Below are positions 1 through 13,524 of a stretch of DNA of 64,000 nt, piece after piece. The position numbers and the translations under genes were made by a program. Each line of letters begins with the position of its first letter. Position 1 is the first letter of the stretch. The notes beneath the pieces are model-generated. The model worked only from the letters and a program-made list of their open reading frames with translations. It had not been told where the DNA came from and did not search any database. Source of the stretch: Globodera rostochiensis (lineage: Eukaryota; Nematoda; Chromadorea; Rhabditida; Heteroderidae); the NCBI GenBank assembly GCA_018350325.1, contig JAEVLN010000029.1, forward strand, positions 1 through 64,000, written 5' to 3'.

Positions 1-2779
1 AAATTTAGAGCAAAATTTGTCAAGAGCCGTTATGAACAAATACAAATTTTGAAAATTGAAAATAGGATGAAGGCATGGCTTAACGCATTAAATCGTTGTT
101 AAGTACTGCCGTGCATCTTTTAGCCTTGGTTCAAAGCACGATCATGTTACGTTGTTTTTTTTTTTTTTACAATTCCAATCAGCTATTTTTTCAAAATTTT
201 ATGCCAACATGTTTATTTGAAAAAAAGATTATTCATTTCCTTCGAGGAAATTTTGTACCTCGTCCGTATCGTTCATTTCCCAGCTACTTCTTAAATGCTC
301 CAAAATATCCACAAAAGCAATTTCCCACCCGCGTCCCCAGTTGCTTATCCACTGGTGCACCTATTAACTACACATTTAAATATTTTAAAAAAAAAGTCAT
401 ACCATCCGCTCTCGCGTTAAATAACTCCGACGGCTGATCGACGCCCCGGTTAAAAAAGCGGCTAGTTGCCCAATGTATAGCTGCTTAGTTCGCTCAGAAA
501 TAATTAGCTCATTTTTTGGGACAAACGGCACCGAGTTTCTGTAGTTGCTCATATTTTTTGAAGAAAAAATTGTGATTTAAAATGTGTAAAGAAAAAATCT
601 TTTTTTTACACATTCCAACAATTAGTCATGCGCTCCCCACCCCCTTCCTTCGTCTTGACAAATAATCTTTTTTTTTAAAAAGAATTTATTTGCTATTAAA
701 AAATCAGTTCAGTGTCTGACCCCCCCCCATCCTTCTCTCACTTTTCGATCTGTCTGGTCACCCCCTCTCCTTCTCTACAATACACTTTTCGATTGGTGAA
801 ATCAATCGATAAAAAAGGTGTTAAGTACATGTAGTCTCAACAAAAAATATTCAATTAAAATTTTAAAAATCATAATAAATTATCAAGACCTAACAATAAT
901 AAGATAAGCGTTTTACTTTTAATTTTCATCAATTAAAATTCAGCAATTTAAACAATAAAGCCGATCAACTTTCGCCACCGCCAGTCCAAAAAGTTTGAGC
1001 CTCCAAGGCAAACTGTTTGGACTTCAATTTAAAGAATAAACTTGTTATACTAAACAATTTAAAATGCTGTATAAAATTTAAATTTTTAAATAAAATTATT
1101 AGCTAAAAATTATTGAATCGATATTGAAACTGCATTTTTACAATATAAACGACATGTTTAATTAAAGATATTCTGCTAAATTGTAAAATTTTTCAAATAC
1201 TTTCTAAACGTAATTTAAAGTCCTTATCGGTTTGAGAGATCCTGATTATTCCGATTAATAAAAATATTTTTGAAGGCTATTCAGTTTGGTCACCGAAATG
1301 TTTTGGAATATTTGAAAAAATCATAACTTTCTTAAACAAGAGTATTTTCGAATGAATTTGGTCTAAAAGCAGAAAAATCAGCGCATGATCTGCTCGCATT
1401 TCCTTTGATGTGATAAATAAATAAATATATAAAAATTGTATGGCTTACTACATCATAATTAATATTGAATATGTATGCTTAAAATCGATCAATGATTCAG
1501 TGGGAAATTTTTACCATGCTATTATAATAAAAATTGTTTTAAGTTTTGTCGGCAAACGAGAAATGGATCCTTAATTTAAAATGAATATTAAATTGGTCAA
1601 AATAAGAAATGAAAGAGTAAATAAAACATATTCCAAACTTGGAGTTACTAATTTGAATACAAATAAACAAAATTTAACAACTATGCTCTGGAATGAATAA
1701 ATGATGTAATTGATTTAAGCACCTAACGGGTGCGGTTATTGTGAAAACCTTAATTAAATTATAAGCCAAATTCCAATTGTAAATGTATTTATGCATCAAG
1801 GTTGAAAAAGAGGAATAAACAAAAGTTGCTTAAGTTATTAATTAAAGCATTTTTTTAAAATAAAATTCTGGTGCAGCAAAATTTCACCAACACATTTTAA
1901 TAAAAATAAATCAAACTAAAGAACTGTCAAATAATAGTGATTATTTAAAATAAAGCAAGAGTAGAATTTTTTTAAAAAAATATAGAATTGTATTTTAACA
2001 TAAAAAAATCAATTTTTTATGAACATTTCTATTTAAGTTTTAATAATTAGTTATCTTTGCACCAAAAGGCGATCTTAAAAGCCTTAAATACAAAAACAAT
2101 CTAATAAATCGATATAAAAAATTATGAAATTATAACCGATACCATATTTAAAAAACTGTAAAAAACCTTAAAAAATATCCTGTCAGAACATAAAAAAATT
2201 TACATACCTATTATATGATCCAAAAAATGAACAGAATTGAAGTTTTTGCATAAAATTAATTATTATCTTTGTTTATTTAAAATTGAATTGTGTATAAGAT
2301 GGTTGCTTGGTTTGTCTCGAACCAACAACACTATGGAGGGATTGGCATTCAGTTTGCAATTGCATTTAACAAACTATTAAAAACAACTAAATGAAAAAAC
2401 AATCTCAAATACATTCTGCAATGAAATAACCTATTGATTAATTCATAAAATAGGTATTGCAACCTGCTCGGTGATCAAATTGTCGACATCGACAAGCTAT
2501 TTTAAAATTGCAAAGATTCAATAAAGTGCAGCAATACCAAATTATAATATACGCAAATATAATAATTAATAATTCTTTTATGCATTTAAAAATTTAACAT
2601 TAATCCGATTAAACAATTTTATGAATTTTAAACAATTTCGAACAATTAAAGGTTAAACTTATATGACTCTTTGTCTTAAAAATTAGAATAAAAGAAATTT
2701 TTAATAAATTACTAATTGTTTAAAACCAACAAAAATTATATATGAACATTAAGTTGGTTGTTGAGAAAGATTTAAAAGT
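1..2779. other. A/T-rich spacer, no gene recognised
   Basis: Long A/T-rich stretch. A 113-codon ORF at 96-437 is open, but its composition is that of the surrounding DNA (homopolymer Phe and Lys runs) and no family is recognisable, so it is not called. A run of C begins near 720. The 960-1030 segment is slightly GC-richer, with a short open frame and no clear splice sites. Nothing else is supportable. Confidence 0.6.
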
Positions 2780-3090
2780 AATTTTTTAGTGTTTAATATA
2801 TAAAGTACGAAAGCTTTCTAAAAAAACATAATATATAATCGCAAATTTAGCAACCAGTGAAAAGCAATTTATCTCTTAAAAGTATAAAATTTTTTTAAAA
2901 ATTAACTATAAAAAAAATTATAAAAAATTCGACGATGGTACGATAACAAAATCTTAACAACGACAAGATGAATATTTCTGGTTTTTAATGATGCCTTCCA
3001 TCAATTAACAAAAATATATAATAAGTATCAACTGAAGGAAAATTTAAAACAAATTAATCAAGGAATATTAATTTTTAAGTAGGTAATTAA
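2780..3090. repeat. Segmental duplication, copy 1 (partner 25905-26890)
   Basis: This block recurs in the same orientation near 25905-26890. Matching landmarks include the stretch around 'aaaacataatatataatcg', 'gatgaatatttctgg' and 'aatcaaggaatattaattt'. In the partner about 0.7 kb of unrelated DNA separates the two halves, whereas here they are contiguous. No coding potential is evident. Confidence 0.75.
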
Positions 3091-3351
3091 ATATTTTTCT
3101 TTAATCTAATATATTACTGGCTTAAAAATTAAAGATTAAATAATTCAATTTCGCTATAAGTAGCCAACACTGAAACGGACTACGGTTGCCATTGTCGGCA
3201 TTTTAGTATTTATAAACAATGTTATATTTAAATGGAGCTTTGTTAACATCTTGCAAATAAATTTTACTAATAAATGACTTGTTAATTTATAAAAATTGTT
3301 ATCATTAAACACTTAAAAAATTAATCTCTAAATAATAAAATTCATATAGAA

Positions 3352-3543
3352 AAAAGAAATTACTCACTTTGATATTTTGAAATTTTTGAAAAAATTTTAC
3401 TCATCAACACACTGCCAATGTGGACGTAATTACGCCGGCACGAACGAAATGAGCCGGTCGCACGTTGACAAATCGCCTTTAAATAACAAAAATCACGCAG
3501 CAGACGTAATTTTACCTAATTACTATTTAAAGGACGGATATTA
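3352..3543 (+). pseudogene. Exon-like ORF with Cys-X-Cys-Gly and His, unidentified
   Basis: An ORF without a start codon ends in TAA at 3541-3543. The GC-richer part (3410-3500) encodes a segment reading HCQCGRNYAGTNEMSRSHVD. The Cys/His spacing loosely recalls a BED or C2H2-type finger, but the canonical second pair is not complete, so this is only a suggestion. The 5' part is A/T-rich and probably not coding. No convincing splice acceptor was chosen. It could be a relic of a transposase DNA-binding finger or a chance ORF. Confidence 0.25.
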
Positions 3544-4229
3544 ATTTTTTTACCGAAAGGAGGTGAACGTTTATGCAAAAAAACGTGCGGTTAACACGTT
3601 TTCAATTCAGAAAAAAAGACTTATTTGTTGAATGAAAATTTGCCATTCCAAACAAAATGTTGAGAAAAATCTTTTATCTTTCGAATTAAAAAGCCGACAT
3701 ATGAAACCGAATTAATAAAAAAGCAAAAGTCGAAATGAATTTAAATATAATATAAAAAATACTTAGCCATATAATTTGCGCGGTCAAATTAAGCTAAACG
3801 GTGTACAAAATGCAGAAAATAAACTTTAATTTTATCAATTTAACAAAGCAGTTGCATGGAATGTGGGAACGATCTACTGGGTACCATATGGCATGGATTC
3901 CAGCAAAAATAAAAATTAATGGAAACAGATAATAAAAATGGAACTGATTCAATGAATTAAAATAAAACAATAAACCCAAATGAGATTTTTACCTACACAA
4001 AGTCAGAACTGAGTTAATTTTAATATTTAAATAAAAAACAATCCTATAATAGATAAGTATTTAAAACAAAATTAAATATTAATTTTGGAGCATAAAAGGT
4101 ACATAAGTTCAAGTTTTAAATAAAAATTCAGATAAAAAGTGTAACGAAACTGCCACACAAAAAAATACGGAGTTGTTCATTACACGACCAAGGAGCTATT
4201 ATAAAACAAAAATATTTAAAACAACCCTA
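3544..4229. other. A/T-rich spacer
   Basis: Contains a 61-codon minus-strand ORF at 3794-3979 with low-complexity hydrophobic composition and no recognisable family. No RNA gene or repeat was seen. Confidence 0.5.
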
Positions 4230-4690
4230 AAAAAAGATAGTGAACAAATAACAAATCAAAGGGTTTAAATATTTTATAAACATGCCATGCAATTTCACTC
4301 ATATTAAATTAAAATAAAATGCAAATTATGTCATTAAACTTTAATTTTCAAAAATAAACAACTAATTTTAAATAAATCAAAAATAAAATTAATGTTACGG
4401 GCAAATTAGAATTAGAATTAGATTTAATCGATTGTCCAAATTTCCCGAATCACATATATGTATTGACTTTTTTTGAAATAATGGATAAGCAAAACAGCAA
4501 TATTGAACTTGAATTAAAATGAAATAAACAATAGAATAAGCGTTAACAATGCAAATATGGGGAGAACGCAAGTAACTTATAAAAATTCATAAAAAATTAA
4601 TTTAAAAATTTTCTTTAACTTTATTAATTATCTATAATTTTTAAAATTATAAATGATGAAGGTTCTAAAGTATGTGAAAAATGACTAGTT
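4230..4690. repeat. Local direct duplication, copy 1 (partner 5785-5975)
   Basis: The segment beginning 'agatagtgaacaaataac' and the later 'aaaaatgactagttata' both recur in the same order at 5785-5975, where the spacing is much shorter. The partner therefore lacks roughly 270 bp. Non-coding. Confidence 0.7.
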
Positions 4691-4999
4691 ATATATTCCT
4701 TTCAATCATTATTTTAAATAAAATACATATTAAATTTCACAAAAATAAGTGTACATCTTAAAAACTGTGATTAATACCATTTAAATTCACAATAATTTAC
4801 TCAACATATTTTAAATACACATATGGAATTTTGTTGGGAAATAATATTATCGGGCAGAATGCCATAATTTTCATAATCATTTAATTGAAAAAGACTAAAT
4901 TAACGTGCAGCTTTAAAAATAAAATTATATTTTTGAAAATCGAACGTAGTTCTTTTCTGCAAGCTGATTTTTAACAATTTTTTTTCTCCTTTTTATTAG

Positions 5000-5047
5000 A
5001 ATGCTGATCCAACAATCTCTGAACTCGGCGACGATACTGATATCTAA
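5000..5047 (+). CDS. Possible 3'-terminal exon, 15 codons
   Basis: A pyrimidine-rich acceptor ending ttttattag (AG at 4998-4999) is followed by an open frame reading NADPTISELGDDTDI and a TAA stop at 5045-5047. Composition is richer in GC than the flanks, and an acidic C-terminus with a clean acceptor is typical of a last exon. The upstream exons were not identified, so gene identity is unknown. It may be a chance ORF. Confidence 0.35.
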   Translation, partial: NADPTISELGDDTDI

Positions 5048-5784
5048 AATGTAGGCGTTTAAGCAAACCTTTTATTGTCACCAAAATGATTTTCATTAAA
5101 AGTTATATTATACTAAATATAAAAAAACTTTTTCTATTGTAAAGATGTGAATATAAAAACATACAAATAATTCTTTTAAAACAAAAATTTCAAATTTGCG
5201 CTCTGTGATGGAATAATTATTAACAAATGTTATAATATTAACTAAAAAGACTCTCTAACAGCAAAAATAAATAATATTATTGGTTCGAAAGTTTATTGGA
5301 TAGGCAAAGGTATTTAAAACAAAATAAAATTTTAATGTTTCAACACCATAGCTTACGAAGCTATTTACTCATATCGACACCATGTCAAGAAGTACGATGG
5401 CCAAAAATTTGATAAAATTAATTAAATAATTATCTTTGTTTGATGCTGCTAATCTTGAATCTGAAGCAACCAATTTTTCAATTTAATAATTAACAAAAGA
5501 AGGATTTTTGCCATAACTCAATGGATTTAAAGACAGAGTTTTAAGGAAATAGATAGATATAATAATAACATTTTTTTATTCAATTATAAAAGGATCGGCC
5601 TTACTGGCAACCAATTTATTACCTCTTTCTAAAAAAAAAATTCAAAAATTTTTCATTTTTCTTATCTAATTTTTTGATTTCATCTCAGCGCCCAATATAT
5701 TATTTTAAAAACAAAAAGACCTTAAGGTTTTGCTGAAAATTATTTTTAACAAAGCTGAAAAGTGCTACCATTACAATTTAATTA

Positions 5785-5975
5785 AAAAGATAGTGAACAA
5801 ATAACAAATCAAAGGGTTTAAATAATGTAAATAAGGGGAGAACACAAGTAAATAACTTATGAAAAAATTCGTAAAAAAACCAATTCAAAAAATTTTCTAT
5901 AATTTTTAGTTAAATCTATCATTTTTAAAATTATAAAAAATGCAGGTTCCAAAGTATGAAAAATGACTAGTTATA
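5785..5975. repeat. Local direct duplication, copy 2 (partner 4230-4690)
   Basis: Diverged and shortened copy of 4230-4690, in the same orientation, joining the two ends of the longer copy. Confidence 0.7.
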
Positions 5976-6533
5976 ATTATTTTAAATAAAAACTCACGAA
6001 ATAAAAAAGAAACAAAAAACATTAGGATGAGGACCATTATTTCATATTGGCTAAGACTGTTTTTGATCAAATTATACACTTACTTTTAGATTATAAATTT
6101 AATTTTTACTTTTTTTGTTTTGTTTTTTAGAATTTACGCTTAAATTATTAATCTTTTTTAAATTTACACTCTTTTGCATATGTCGATTGCAGCATTGCGT
6201 GATGCGAATAATGAATTAATTATGATATTTTCTATTATAATCAAAAAAATTGCTATTAAAATATAAAAGCATTATTTTATTAAAATAGCCGATTACAAAT
6301 ATATGTTGTGTATGATGCGAATATGTGATTATGAGGCTTGGAAATTATTTGAATTATGATTCGTCTATGTCAATGGGCTTGGTTTGATTGTGGGTAGTAC
6401 GCTCAACATTGGTTTTGTGGAGCAATCTTGTGTTATTTTAATTATTTAAGTTTTTTTGAAAAAATAAATTTCCAACTTAAAAAAATTCTTAATATGAATA
6501 TTTCTTTTAATATCCAAACGATGCGTCGTTAAA

Positions 6534-6625
6534 TGCAACACCGCTTATCATGCACGGCGGATGACGGTGTAGCTTTCCCGCAGTCGGCGTAGGCGTTACG
6601 CCGTCGCTCGCCTCACTGCGTTGTT
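6534..6625. other. GC-rich islet, unidentified
   Basis: About 90 bp of markedly higher GC in A/T-rich DNA. Minus-strand frames are open over most of it, but no splice sites or family could be assigned. It may be an exon remnant. Confidence 0.3.
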
Positions 6626-6720
6626 ATTGTATTAAATTTAACGTAAGTTGTTTCACTTTCACCATTTTAATTGCCGAACCATTTTCAAAAGTTAACCCCG
6701 TTTGGTTCTCCTGGATTAAG

Positions 6721-6776
6721 AAACGCACCTACGGCTGGAACTCCACAAAATCACCGAGCTGTACGGCAAAGCAAAA
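6721..6776 (+). CDS. Possible internal exon, unidentified
   Basis: Between a weak acceptor (ttaag, ending 6720) and a donor GTAAAT at 6777 lies an open segment encoding HLRLELHKITELYGKAK. The codon choice is GC-rich compared with the flanks, and the peptide looks like an amphipathic helix. The family is not recognised and neighbouring exons were not found. Other frames are also partly open, so the reading frame is uncertain. Confidence 0.3.
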
Positions 6777-8239
6777 GTAAATTCGTTAAAATTTTATTTC
6801 TTGTTAATGGACAAATATTTATCGTAAATTACTAAATTATTTCTTTTTTTTAAACTTTATTTAAAATCTCAATACTTTCTGCTATGAATTATTTAAAGAA
6901 TTAAATTTTTTATTCATGAGAGCGTGTAGTGTGATCCCAATAAGGATCCGGATTTTGAATGTATATTTTCTTGTTTTTGAATTATATGAAAATTTCAAAT
7001 AAGTGATGATTATTCTCAAAGACTCCCCAAATGATTGCTTAAAACGTTACGCAAATCGAAAGCTCAAATAAAACATTATACACCCAAATAAATCTGGGCA
7101 AAGTTGTAAAGTTTAGTCAAATATTTAAATTGGCATAAAAAATTGATTTGTTTGTCGGGATCTTTGGTTCATAGCCCCCCCCCCTGAAAATTTGTACTGT
7201 ATGGCTTAACAATTGCCAAGGCACGCGACCTCAATTTTTCATCCGATATCTTGGCAAGTTATGTCAAATATCTTACTTTTTTTTAAATTTAGAGACAAAC
7301 AATTTTAAAGTAATTAGTTTTTGATATATTTTTATTTCAATGTCAATAGTTAAAAATTTGTCTATACTTAATGATAGGGATTTGCTTAATTTTATGCTAT
7401 CATCTGCAGAGGAGAGAGGGAGAGAGTTTTAGATTTATCCTCGTCGATACAGCTTTTTAAGCATTATTATACAGAAAATTGTTTTTTTGCTGCTCTTGCC
7501 AGCTATTTGGGTCGATCGAAAAAATAAACTGTTCTTTAAAAAAAGTTTGTTATATGTTGATTTGTCTAAAGTTTTAATATTTATTTTTTAATTATTAACA
7601 ATAAAAGTTACAGATATTTTTAATTTCTCTTTTTAAATATTTAAACCCTATGCCCATTTTCTAATTGCCTCCCAACCTTTTCGCTCAATTGGTGAGTGTT
7701 GAAGTTAGATGTCTTGAGCTGTTTGCTTGAATATTTTACACTAGTGAATATATTAAGGGATTATTTCATGATAATATTTACGTTTATATTTGCTTTTAGA
7801 AATTATCATTTATATTAAAGTTTAAATATTAAGAAATAAATATTAATTGCTCCTTTACACCCACTCTGAAGTTGATTTCGACACTGAACCAAAATTTTAA
7901 AAAAGTTCGAAGTTTTTACGAATATTATGCGCTTTGCAGATCATAGCATTGTTAAACAGGCATGCATAAACAATTTTTGATTTAATAAAGAATCCGATAC
8001 CAAATATGCAATTCTCCATTAAAGATTAAAATTTCGACAAAAAGTGATTTTTAATATTTTTTTTGTTATTTGTGTTGAAAGTATTTAATAAATTATTTAG
8101 AAAATATTGAATTGGCTTTCTTACAAAGTTGAAGAATTTAGATGTTTCCACTGGATTTAAACAAAAATTTTTCAATTTCTTAATAAAAAACAGCAATTTT
8201 CAAAAAAGGTTGTGGGGTTTTTTTTAAAAACTAAACAAA
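6777..8239. other. A/T-rich spacer
   Basis: No gene-like segment recognised. A C-run lies near 7178-7188 and a short GA-rich patch near 7410-7430. Confidence 0.5.
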
Positions 8240-8330
8240 AAATGTTCAATTATATAAAGTCGTTTTAACCCACCTATTCGACCTAAAAAACCTATTTAGG
8301 TAGGGGCAAACCAATTTCAAGTCCAAGAAG
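8240..8330 (-). repeat. Copy of the repeat that hosts the hAT-like insertion at 41152
   Basis: Read on the minus strand, this segment resembles the sequence flanking the element at 41152-41939: 'ggtttgcccc', then 'tttttaggt', then a site ending in GTTAAAACGAC. Here GTTAAAAC (as GTTTTAAC, 8262-8269) occurs once and uninterrupted; at 41 kb it occurs on both sides of the inserted element. It is thus a paralogous empty site. Confidence 0.7.
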
Positions 8331-8639
8331 TCGTCGGCGAATATGTTATGGTTTATTTTAGAAATCGGTTAATTTAAGAATAACCGGTTAATTTTGGAAT
8401 TCTAAAATTTGGAAGTCTATAACTTTTTTAAAGCTCAACCAAATCAAACAAACAAGATGACATTTTAAAAGTGTAATCATTAAAAGCTATTGTTAAGCCA
8501 AAGCTACGCATTTAGGACTTTCTTAAAGTTGATTTCAATAGTAGTAAAATTTAATAACAAATTGAACCGCTTTGGACTTATCCCGAATCTTTGAATGGCT
8601 TCTTGTTTGTTTGATATGGTTGCTTTAAAAACAACGTAC

Positions 8640-8895
8640 TCAAACAAATCAAAAACAAATACAGTATATATGTATAAAGAAAATAGCACGGTCGGGCGGC
8701 CCAAACTTTGCACTAAAAATGGATGGAAACAAATGAATGAATGGCGCGAACGACGACTAAAATGACGCCCGGCATCACACTTAATTGATTGGCGTAGAGA
8801 ACGCAAACCCTAAGCACATCAAAGAAAGAGGAGAAAAGACTGGGAAATAGAGAAAAAGATTTTATCTTTCAGCTGATACCATTCCAAATTTGGAG
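8640..8895 (+). repeat. Interspersed repeat family G, copy 1
   Basis: Contains the conserved core 'cgacgactaaaatgacgccc' followed by 'ggcatcacactt', a (GA)-rich tail and an end reading 'gataccattccaaatttgg'. The core recurs on the opposite strand at 11340-11410 and 53940-54020. The ORF on the minus strand at 8504-8806 lies inside the repeat and is not called as a gene. Confidence 0.65.
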
Positions 8896-11170
8896 TGAGT
8901 AATATTTTGTTTTAAAAAGGGTTTAATCAATAATGTGCGGTGAGATTTTTTTTAGCAATTTGTTTTCATTTAAATTAATTACCGCACACTCTACCAATCT
9001 TTATTTTGATGATTTTTTACTCTTATTTAATAGAAACCCGCCAAATTATGAAATTTAACTCAATTTCTTAGATAAAAATTTAAATCAAACGACTGACAAA
9101 AATCGAATCACTATTGTCCATGATTTTTCGAATAATGAAAAAATAATAATTTTTATAAAAAATAAACAACAAATTTAATACGTTATGTAAATTGATTTCA
9201 TATTACCAATTAAGCCTTAACGCCGGCCCTCAACTGGACCATTCACCAAGCGATCACTGAAATTGCCATGCTCTTGCACTTGCACAGGCTCAATTTTGCA
9301 ATTAAAAAAATGTTTAATTTTATTGATCTTAAACAGTGCAAATAAAAAAAAACAGACGAAAACATTGAAAAATAAAAATGTAAATAATTAAGAAAAACTT
9401 TTTGTTTTATTATTATTTTTTTATTTTGTATTTTGCTCCATTGCATAGCAAAATCAACAGATTTCGGCTTCTTATTATCCAAGCACTCGCGACATGGGAA
9501 TGGCTTTTTTGCCATTTTCGGTCTTTTCAAAGAGACCAATTTTCCAAACTGAAGAAACGTTCATTCGATAATCTAATTAATGTCCTTGCAAATATAAAAA
9601 TATAATAGAATGGCAGACACAAACTCAAAACTATTTTTGTTTAACCGAAAATAAAATATTGACGTTAAGGATCAGGATTTTGGGCATGACCAGGATCAAT
9701 TTACCAGGATTAAAATCCTGGTTTTCCAAGATATACCTATCCTAGTTCTTCTACTTTTTCGTTAAATCAAAGGAAGAAAGTCTGCTGGCGTTTTGTGTTT
9801 AATAAATATAACTAAATTAAATTATCTGTTTTAAATTCCAAACTTAAATCAACCCAATAAAAAAACAATCTAAGCAAATTTTTTTTTGATTGGTTAAGTG
9901 TGCGGTACTTTGGGCAGCTTTTTTAACCTTATAGCTAACGTTTTCTCGTTATTCTATCCGGCTTTAGTTTGGTTGTGTATTTTTATTCCATTTTTAATTT
10001 AAATCAAAACATGCTAAAATAAAAAAATCTCTCCGTGCATTATTTATTCCATTTTAAAGGAAAGTATTGCTCAATCTAAATGTGGAATGGTATCATATTC
10101 CCCCCCCCCCCCCGCTTCCCCTCCCCCACCTCGTCGGTTGCATTTTTAGGCATATCTTTCGCTAACTTTAATAATATTTGATCTTTACATAATTTCTTTT
10201 TACTTTTTTTGTAACAGCTAGCGCTAAATTACAATTTATTGTTTTTTAAGCTTTACTTTTTTATTCCATAAGAATAATATATATTTAAAAATTTTAACTC
10301 TTTTCACTCGTTCCTCCATTGGTTTGTTGCAGGATTAAAATAATTATTCTGAGTACTTATTTTTTATTTTTTTGGATACACACTTTATTATTTTTCTTGA
10401 AAAAAGAAATTTAAATTTACTTTAAAATTTTAATTTTACAAATTTGCACTGAACGGTTAATGATTGGTGAAGGTTTCCAAACCATATTCTCTTATTTTGA
10501 AGATGTTATTGATATTTTTTAAAAATTGTTGAAAATATAATTTAATTTATAAATTTATCAAATCATTAAGGTTTTTTGTATAAATAAAAACGTTGATGAA
10601 CTTCTTAGCGTGCTCCTCCCATTTTTTAACTTGACTTCAGTTCGTTCTATCCTGTCAGAAAATAAGATTTGATATTTTTGTACTGTATCTGGGCTCTACG
10701 ACCCCGAAAATAGTTACTGTTTATGAATTACATGGATTCTATAATTTTAATTTTTTCTTCACGTCCCTTCGAGACCGCGCCGAAACTACACAGCCAGCAC
10801 AGGAAGTCTTGGTAACGTTCCCGGCTGGTTTTTGCTTTTTGTATTTAGTTTAGAGCAAATATAGATAATAATATAATTGGTTTGATTTCATCACGTAGAT
10901 TTATATTTAATTTTTTATTTTGTAGTGTCATAAATTAAACTTGAATAAAGTGTCTAAATTTCAATTGTTAATTTATATATTTACTAATTTAACAATAGTA
11001 AAAAAAGTTTAATTTGCTTTAAAACATATAAAATAAAAATATAAAAATAAATAAATAAACCGAACGAATTCATTCTCTTTTCGCTGTTCTTGTTGCCATG
11101 AATTTTAACAACACAAAAGCGCTGCTGGGCGTCGATGATTTTTTAAATATTTTTTTATTTTTTAAATTGT
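8896..11170. other. A/T-rich spacer
   Basis: No gene recognised. It contains a 15-base C tract near 10101-10115, preceded by 'ggaatggtatca', which resembles an end of repeat family G. A small GC-richer patch at 10770-10835 has no assignable frame. The overlapping ORFs at 9243-9605 are A/T-driven and unsupported. Confidence 0.5.
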
Positions 11171-11440
11171 CTATATTTGAATTTTTCTTTAGAATGGCGA
11201 GAGATGAAAGGGAGAGAAGAACATGTCTGCTTCTCTATTCCCACTCTTTTCTTTAGAATGGCGAGAAAGGAAAGGAGAGAGAAGAACATGTCTGCTTCTC
11301 TATTTCCCACTCTTTTCTTCTCGTTCTCTGATGTTCAGTCCGCGCGGTCTACGCCACTCAATAAATGTGATGCCGGACGTAATTTTTTAGTTGACGTTCG
11401 TCATGCATTTGTTCCATTACCTACGGGGTTTCGTATATCT
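11171..11440 (-). repeat. Repeat family G, copy 2, with internal tandem duplication
   Basis: Positions 11187-11318 are two tandem copies of a unit of about 66 bp containing 'agaatggcgagag' and 'gaacatgtctgcttctcta'. They are followed by the family core on the minus strand ('gatgccggacgtaatttttt', 11370-11390). The 94-codon ORF across it is a by-product of the tandem duplication. Confidence 0.65.
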
Positions 11441-12713
11441 GCTGATTTAGCAGCTTTTTGATGTTTTTTGAAAGGTCGATGCTGCTTTTTTTGAAGATGC
11501 TGCTTTTTGCTTGCTTTTGATGTTGGTTAGGTTTTGTGTAGATTTTTTGAAAAAATAAACAAAAGGCTATCGGGCATTTTTTAAACTTTGAATTTGGCAT
11601 AATATATAAATGTTCAATGTGATTTTCCGACAAAATTGTTAAAATGCTTTAAAATTTCATAACTGTCCAACAAATGAAAATTTCTTTCTTTATATGAAAT
11701 TGAATTCAAGGGAGTCGTCAAATGGTGTTTTGCTGTTTTTGTCTACTTTTAAAAGTCGATTAGATTTTTTGGAAAAAACATATTCTTTCCAATTTTGGTG
11801 CAAATCTCTTAACAAATTGAGTCCAAATTACACATGATTAAAAACAGGACTTTATGAAGTTATTGAAGCAAGTTAAAAACAAAAATAAACGAAAATTTTT
11901 ATATTACAGATGAAGCAAGATTACAAACCAAATGTTGATGAATGGAGATAAAAGTCATTATAAATTTTTGAAAAATTAAGTCTAAAATTTTAAATAACAA
12001 ATTAATCTTTTTTTTATATCTGATATAATAAAAAAAGAATTACTTAAATAATATCATTGTTTTTTGCGACCCGCTTTGGAAGAATACTCTATTTAAAAAT
12101 ATCAACAAAATTTCAGTTCCTCTATAAAAAAATAAGTTAAAAAAAAAAATTCTTACAGAATATGGGATACGTGGAAGGAATGGCTCGGAAAACAAAGTCA
12201 AGGCTTTGTTGAGAGCATTGGAGCCCATCAAATGGCCAGGAAGAAAGGCAATTGGATTTTAAGTATTTTAATTTATTTGAAAATTAATTTTGGTCGGTAA
12301 CTTCATAAAAATTAAATTAAAATGTTTAATAGAAAATCAATTTGAAAAACGTTGAATATAAATGAATAAGCGACAAATAACATAAACAAGAAGCTAAGCT
12401 AAAATAATTTGATTATTGATACATAAAAAAATCGAAAAAATCAGATAAATTAACACATTAAATCAAATATAGAAATATGTAATCACCACGATTAAATCTA
12501 TTTTTGACTTGCTGGCAGTTAGTTAAAAATATTCTTCAACAAAACGGCAAAAGTATTCCTGTTTGTCATTAGATATGAATTTAATTTATATATTAAACTG
12601 AAATTACGTCAACATTCTAATGATTTAATTACCTAAATGTGAGACCATTGATCAAATTTACAAAAATAACTACTAAAATTATGGCATTTATCACGACATA
12701 ACCAGTGGGATTG
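11441..12713. other. A/T-rich spacer
   Basis: No supportable gene, RNA or repeat boundary. Short ORFs at 11421-11633 and 12040-12231 (minus) have A/T-driven composition. Confidence 0.5.
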
Positions 12714-13320
12714 ACTTTGTACGCTACTTTTTAAATTCAATATCAAAAAAACAGATAAAAAACTTAAATAACAAATTAATCTCACACATCTAAAAATCAA
12801 AGAAGCGACAATAATCTAAAAATTATCATATAGAGAACATTCAATTTATGCTTGCAATAATAATTTATAACACCTATCTAAAAATAATTATGCAGAACTT
12901 CAATTGTCCACAAAAAATTGGGTTGGCTTAGAGCAGATGTGAGAAAGAAAGGTAGCGCCGTAGGCGTAACCCAGTAACCGCTTTTGTACTTAATAAAATA
13001 AAAATAATTCCACTAGAGGCATTATGCGGTTGCAAAAATAAATATTTTTTGATCTTCGTGACCCACGACTGAATATTATTTTTTCAATTTTTGTGCACAA
13101 ATAAATTTTAAAAATGCTAAAAATAAGAAATTTAATCTTTGTTGTTGATGGAAAACTGTCGAAAAATAGCAGGTTTATAACAAAATTAGAAATACTAATA
13201 AAATAATCTCTGCATGGCAAGCAAGGGAATCGCTGATCATCAAAGAACTAAATAAAATATAAAAGATAAATCAATAAAAAAAGGGCGCAAAAAACAAACA
13301 TTTTCACCATAGCACAATAA
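12714..13320. repeat. Segmental duplication, copy 1 (partner 20694-21600)
   Basis: Collinear with 20694-21600. Shared landmarks are 'aaatcaaagaagcgaca', 'ggaaaactgtcgaaaaatag' and 'agcaagggaatcg'. At 13218 this copy passes straight from 'gcatggc' into 'aagcaaggg'; the partner carries about 285 extra bases here. Non-coding. Confidence 0.8.
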
Positions 13321-13524
13321 ATTAATTCGAAAAAACGCAAAATAAAGAAGCATTTTTTGACATAAAAATAAAATTTTATAATTAACAGTTATTTATTAGT
13401 ACGGTGTGATAATTGGCACTTCAATTCTAATTTTGATTTTTAAGACTTTCCCTAAAATTATAGATTTCTTTAATCAAGAATTAAACAATAAAAGGCAATC
13501 AAATAATTTATTTAAAAAAAAATA

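Noticed and set aside
96..437. 113-codon ORF
   Set aside because: Composition follows the A/T-rich background, with homopolymer Phe and Lys runs, no family, no splice or promoter signal.
10095..10130. C-rich tract as a telomere or promoter signal
   Set aside because: A plain homopolymer at the edge of a repeat; no TTAGGC-type units and no gene downstream.
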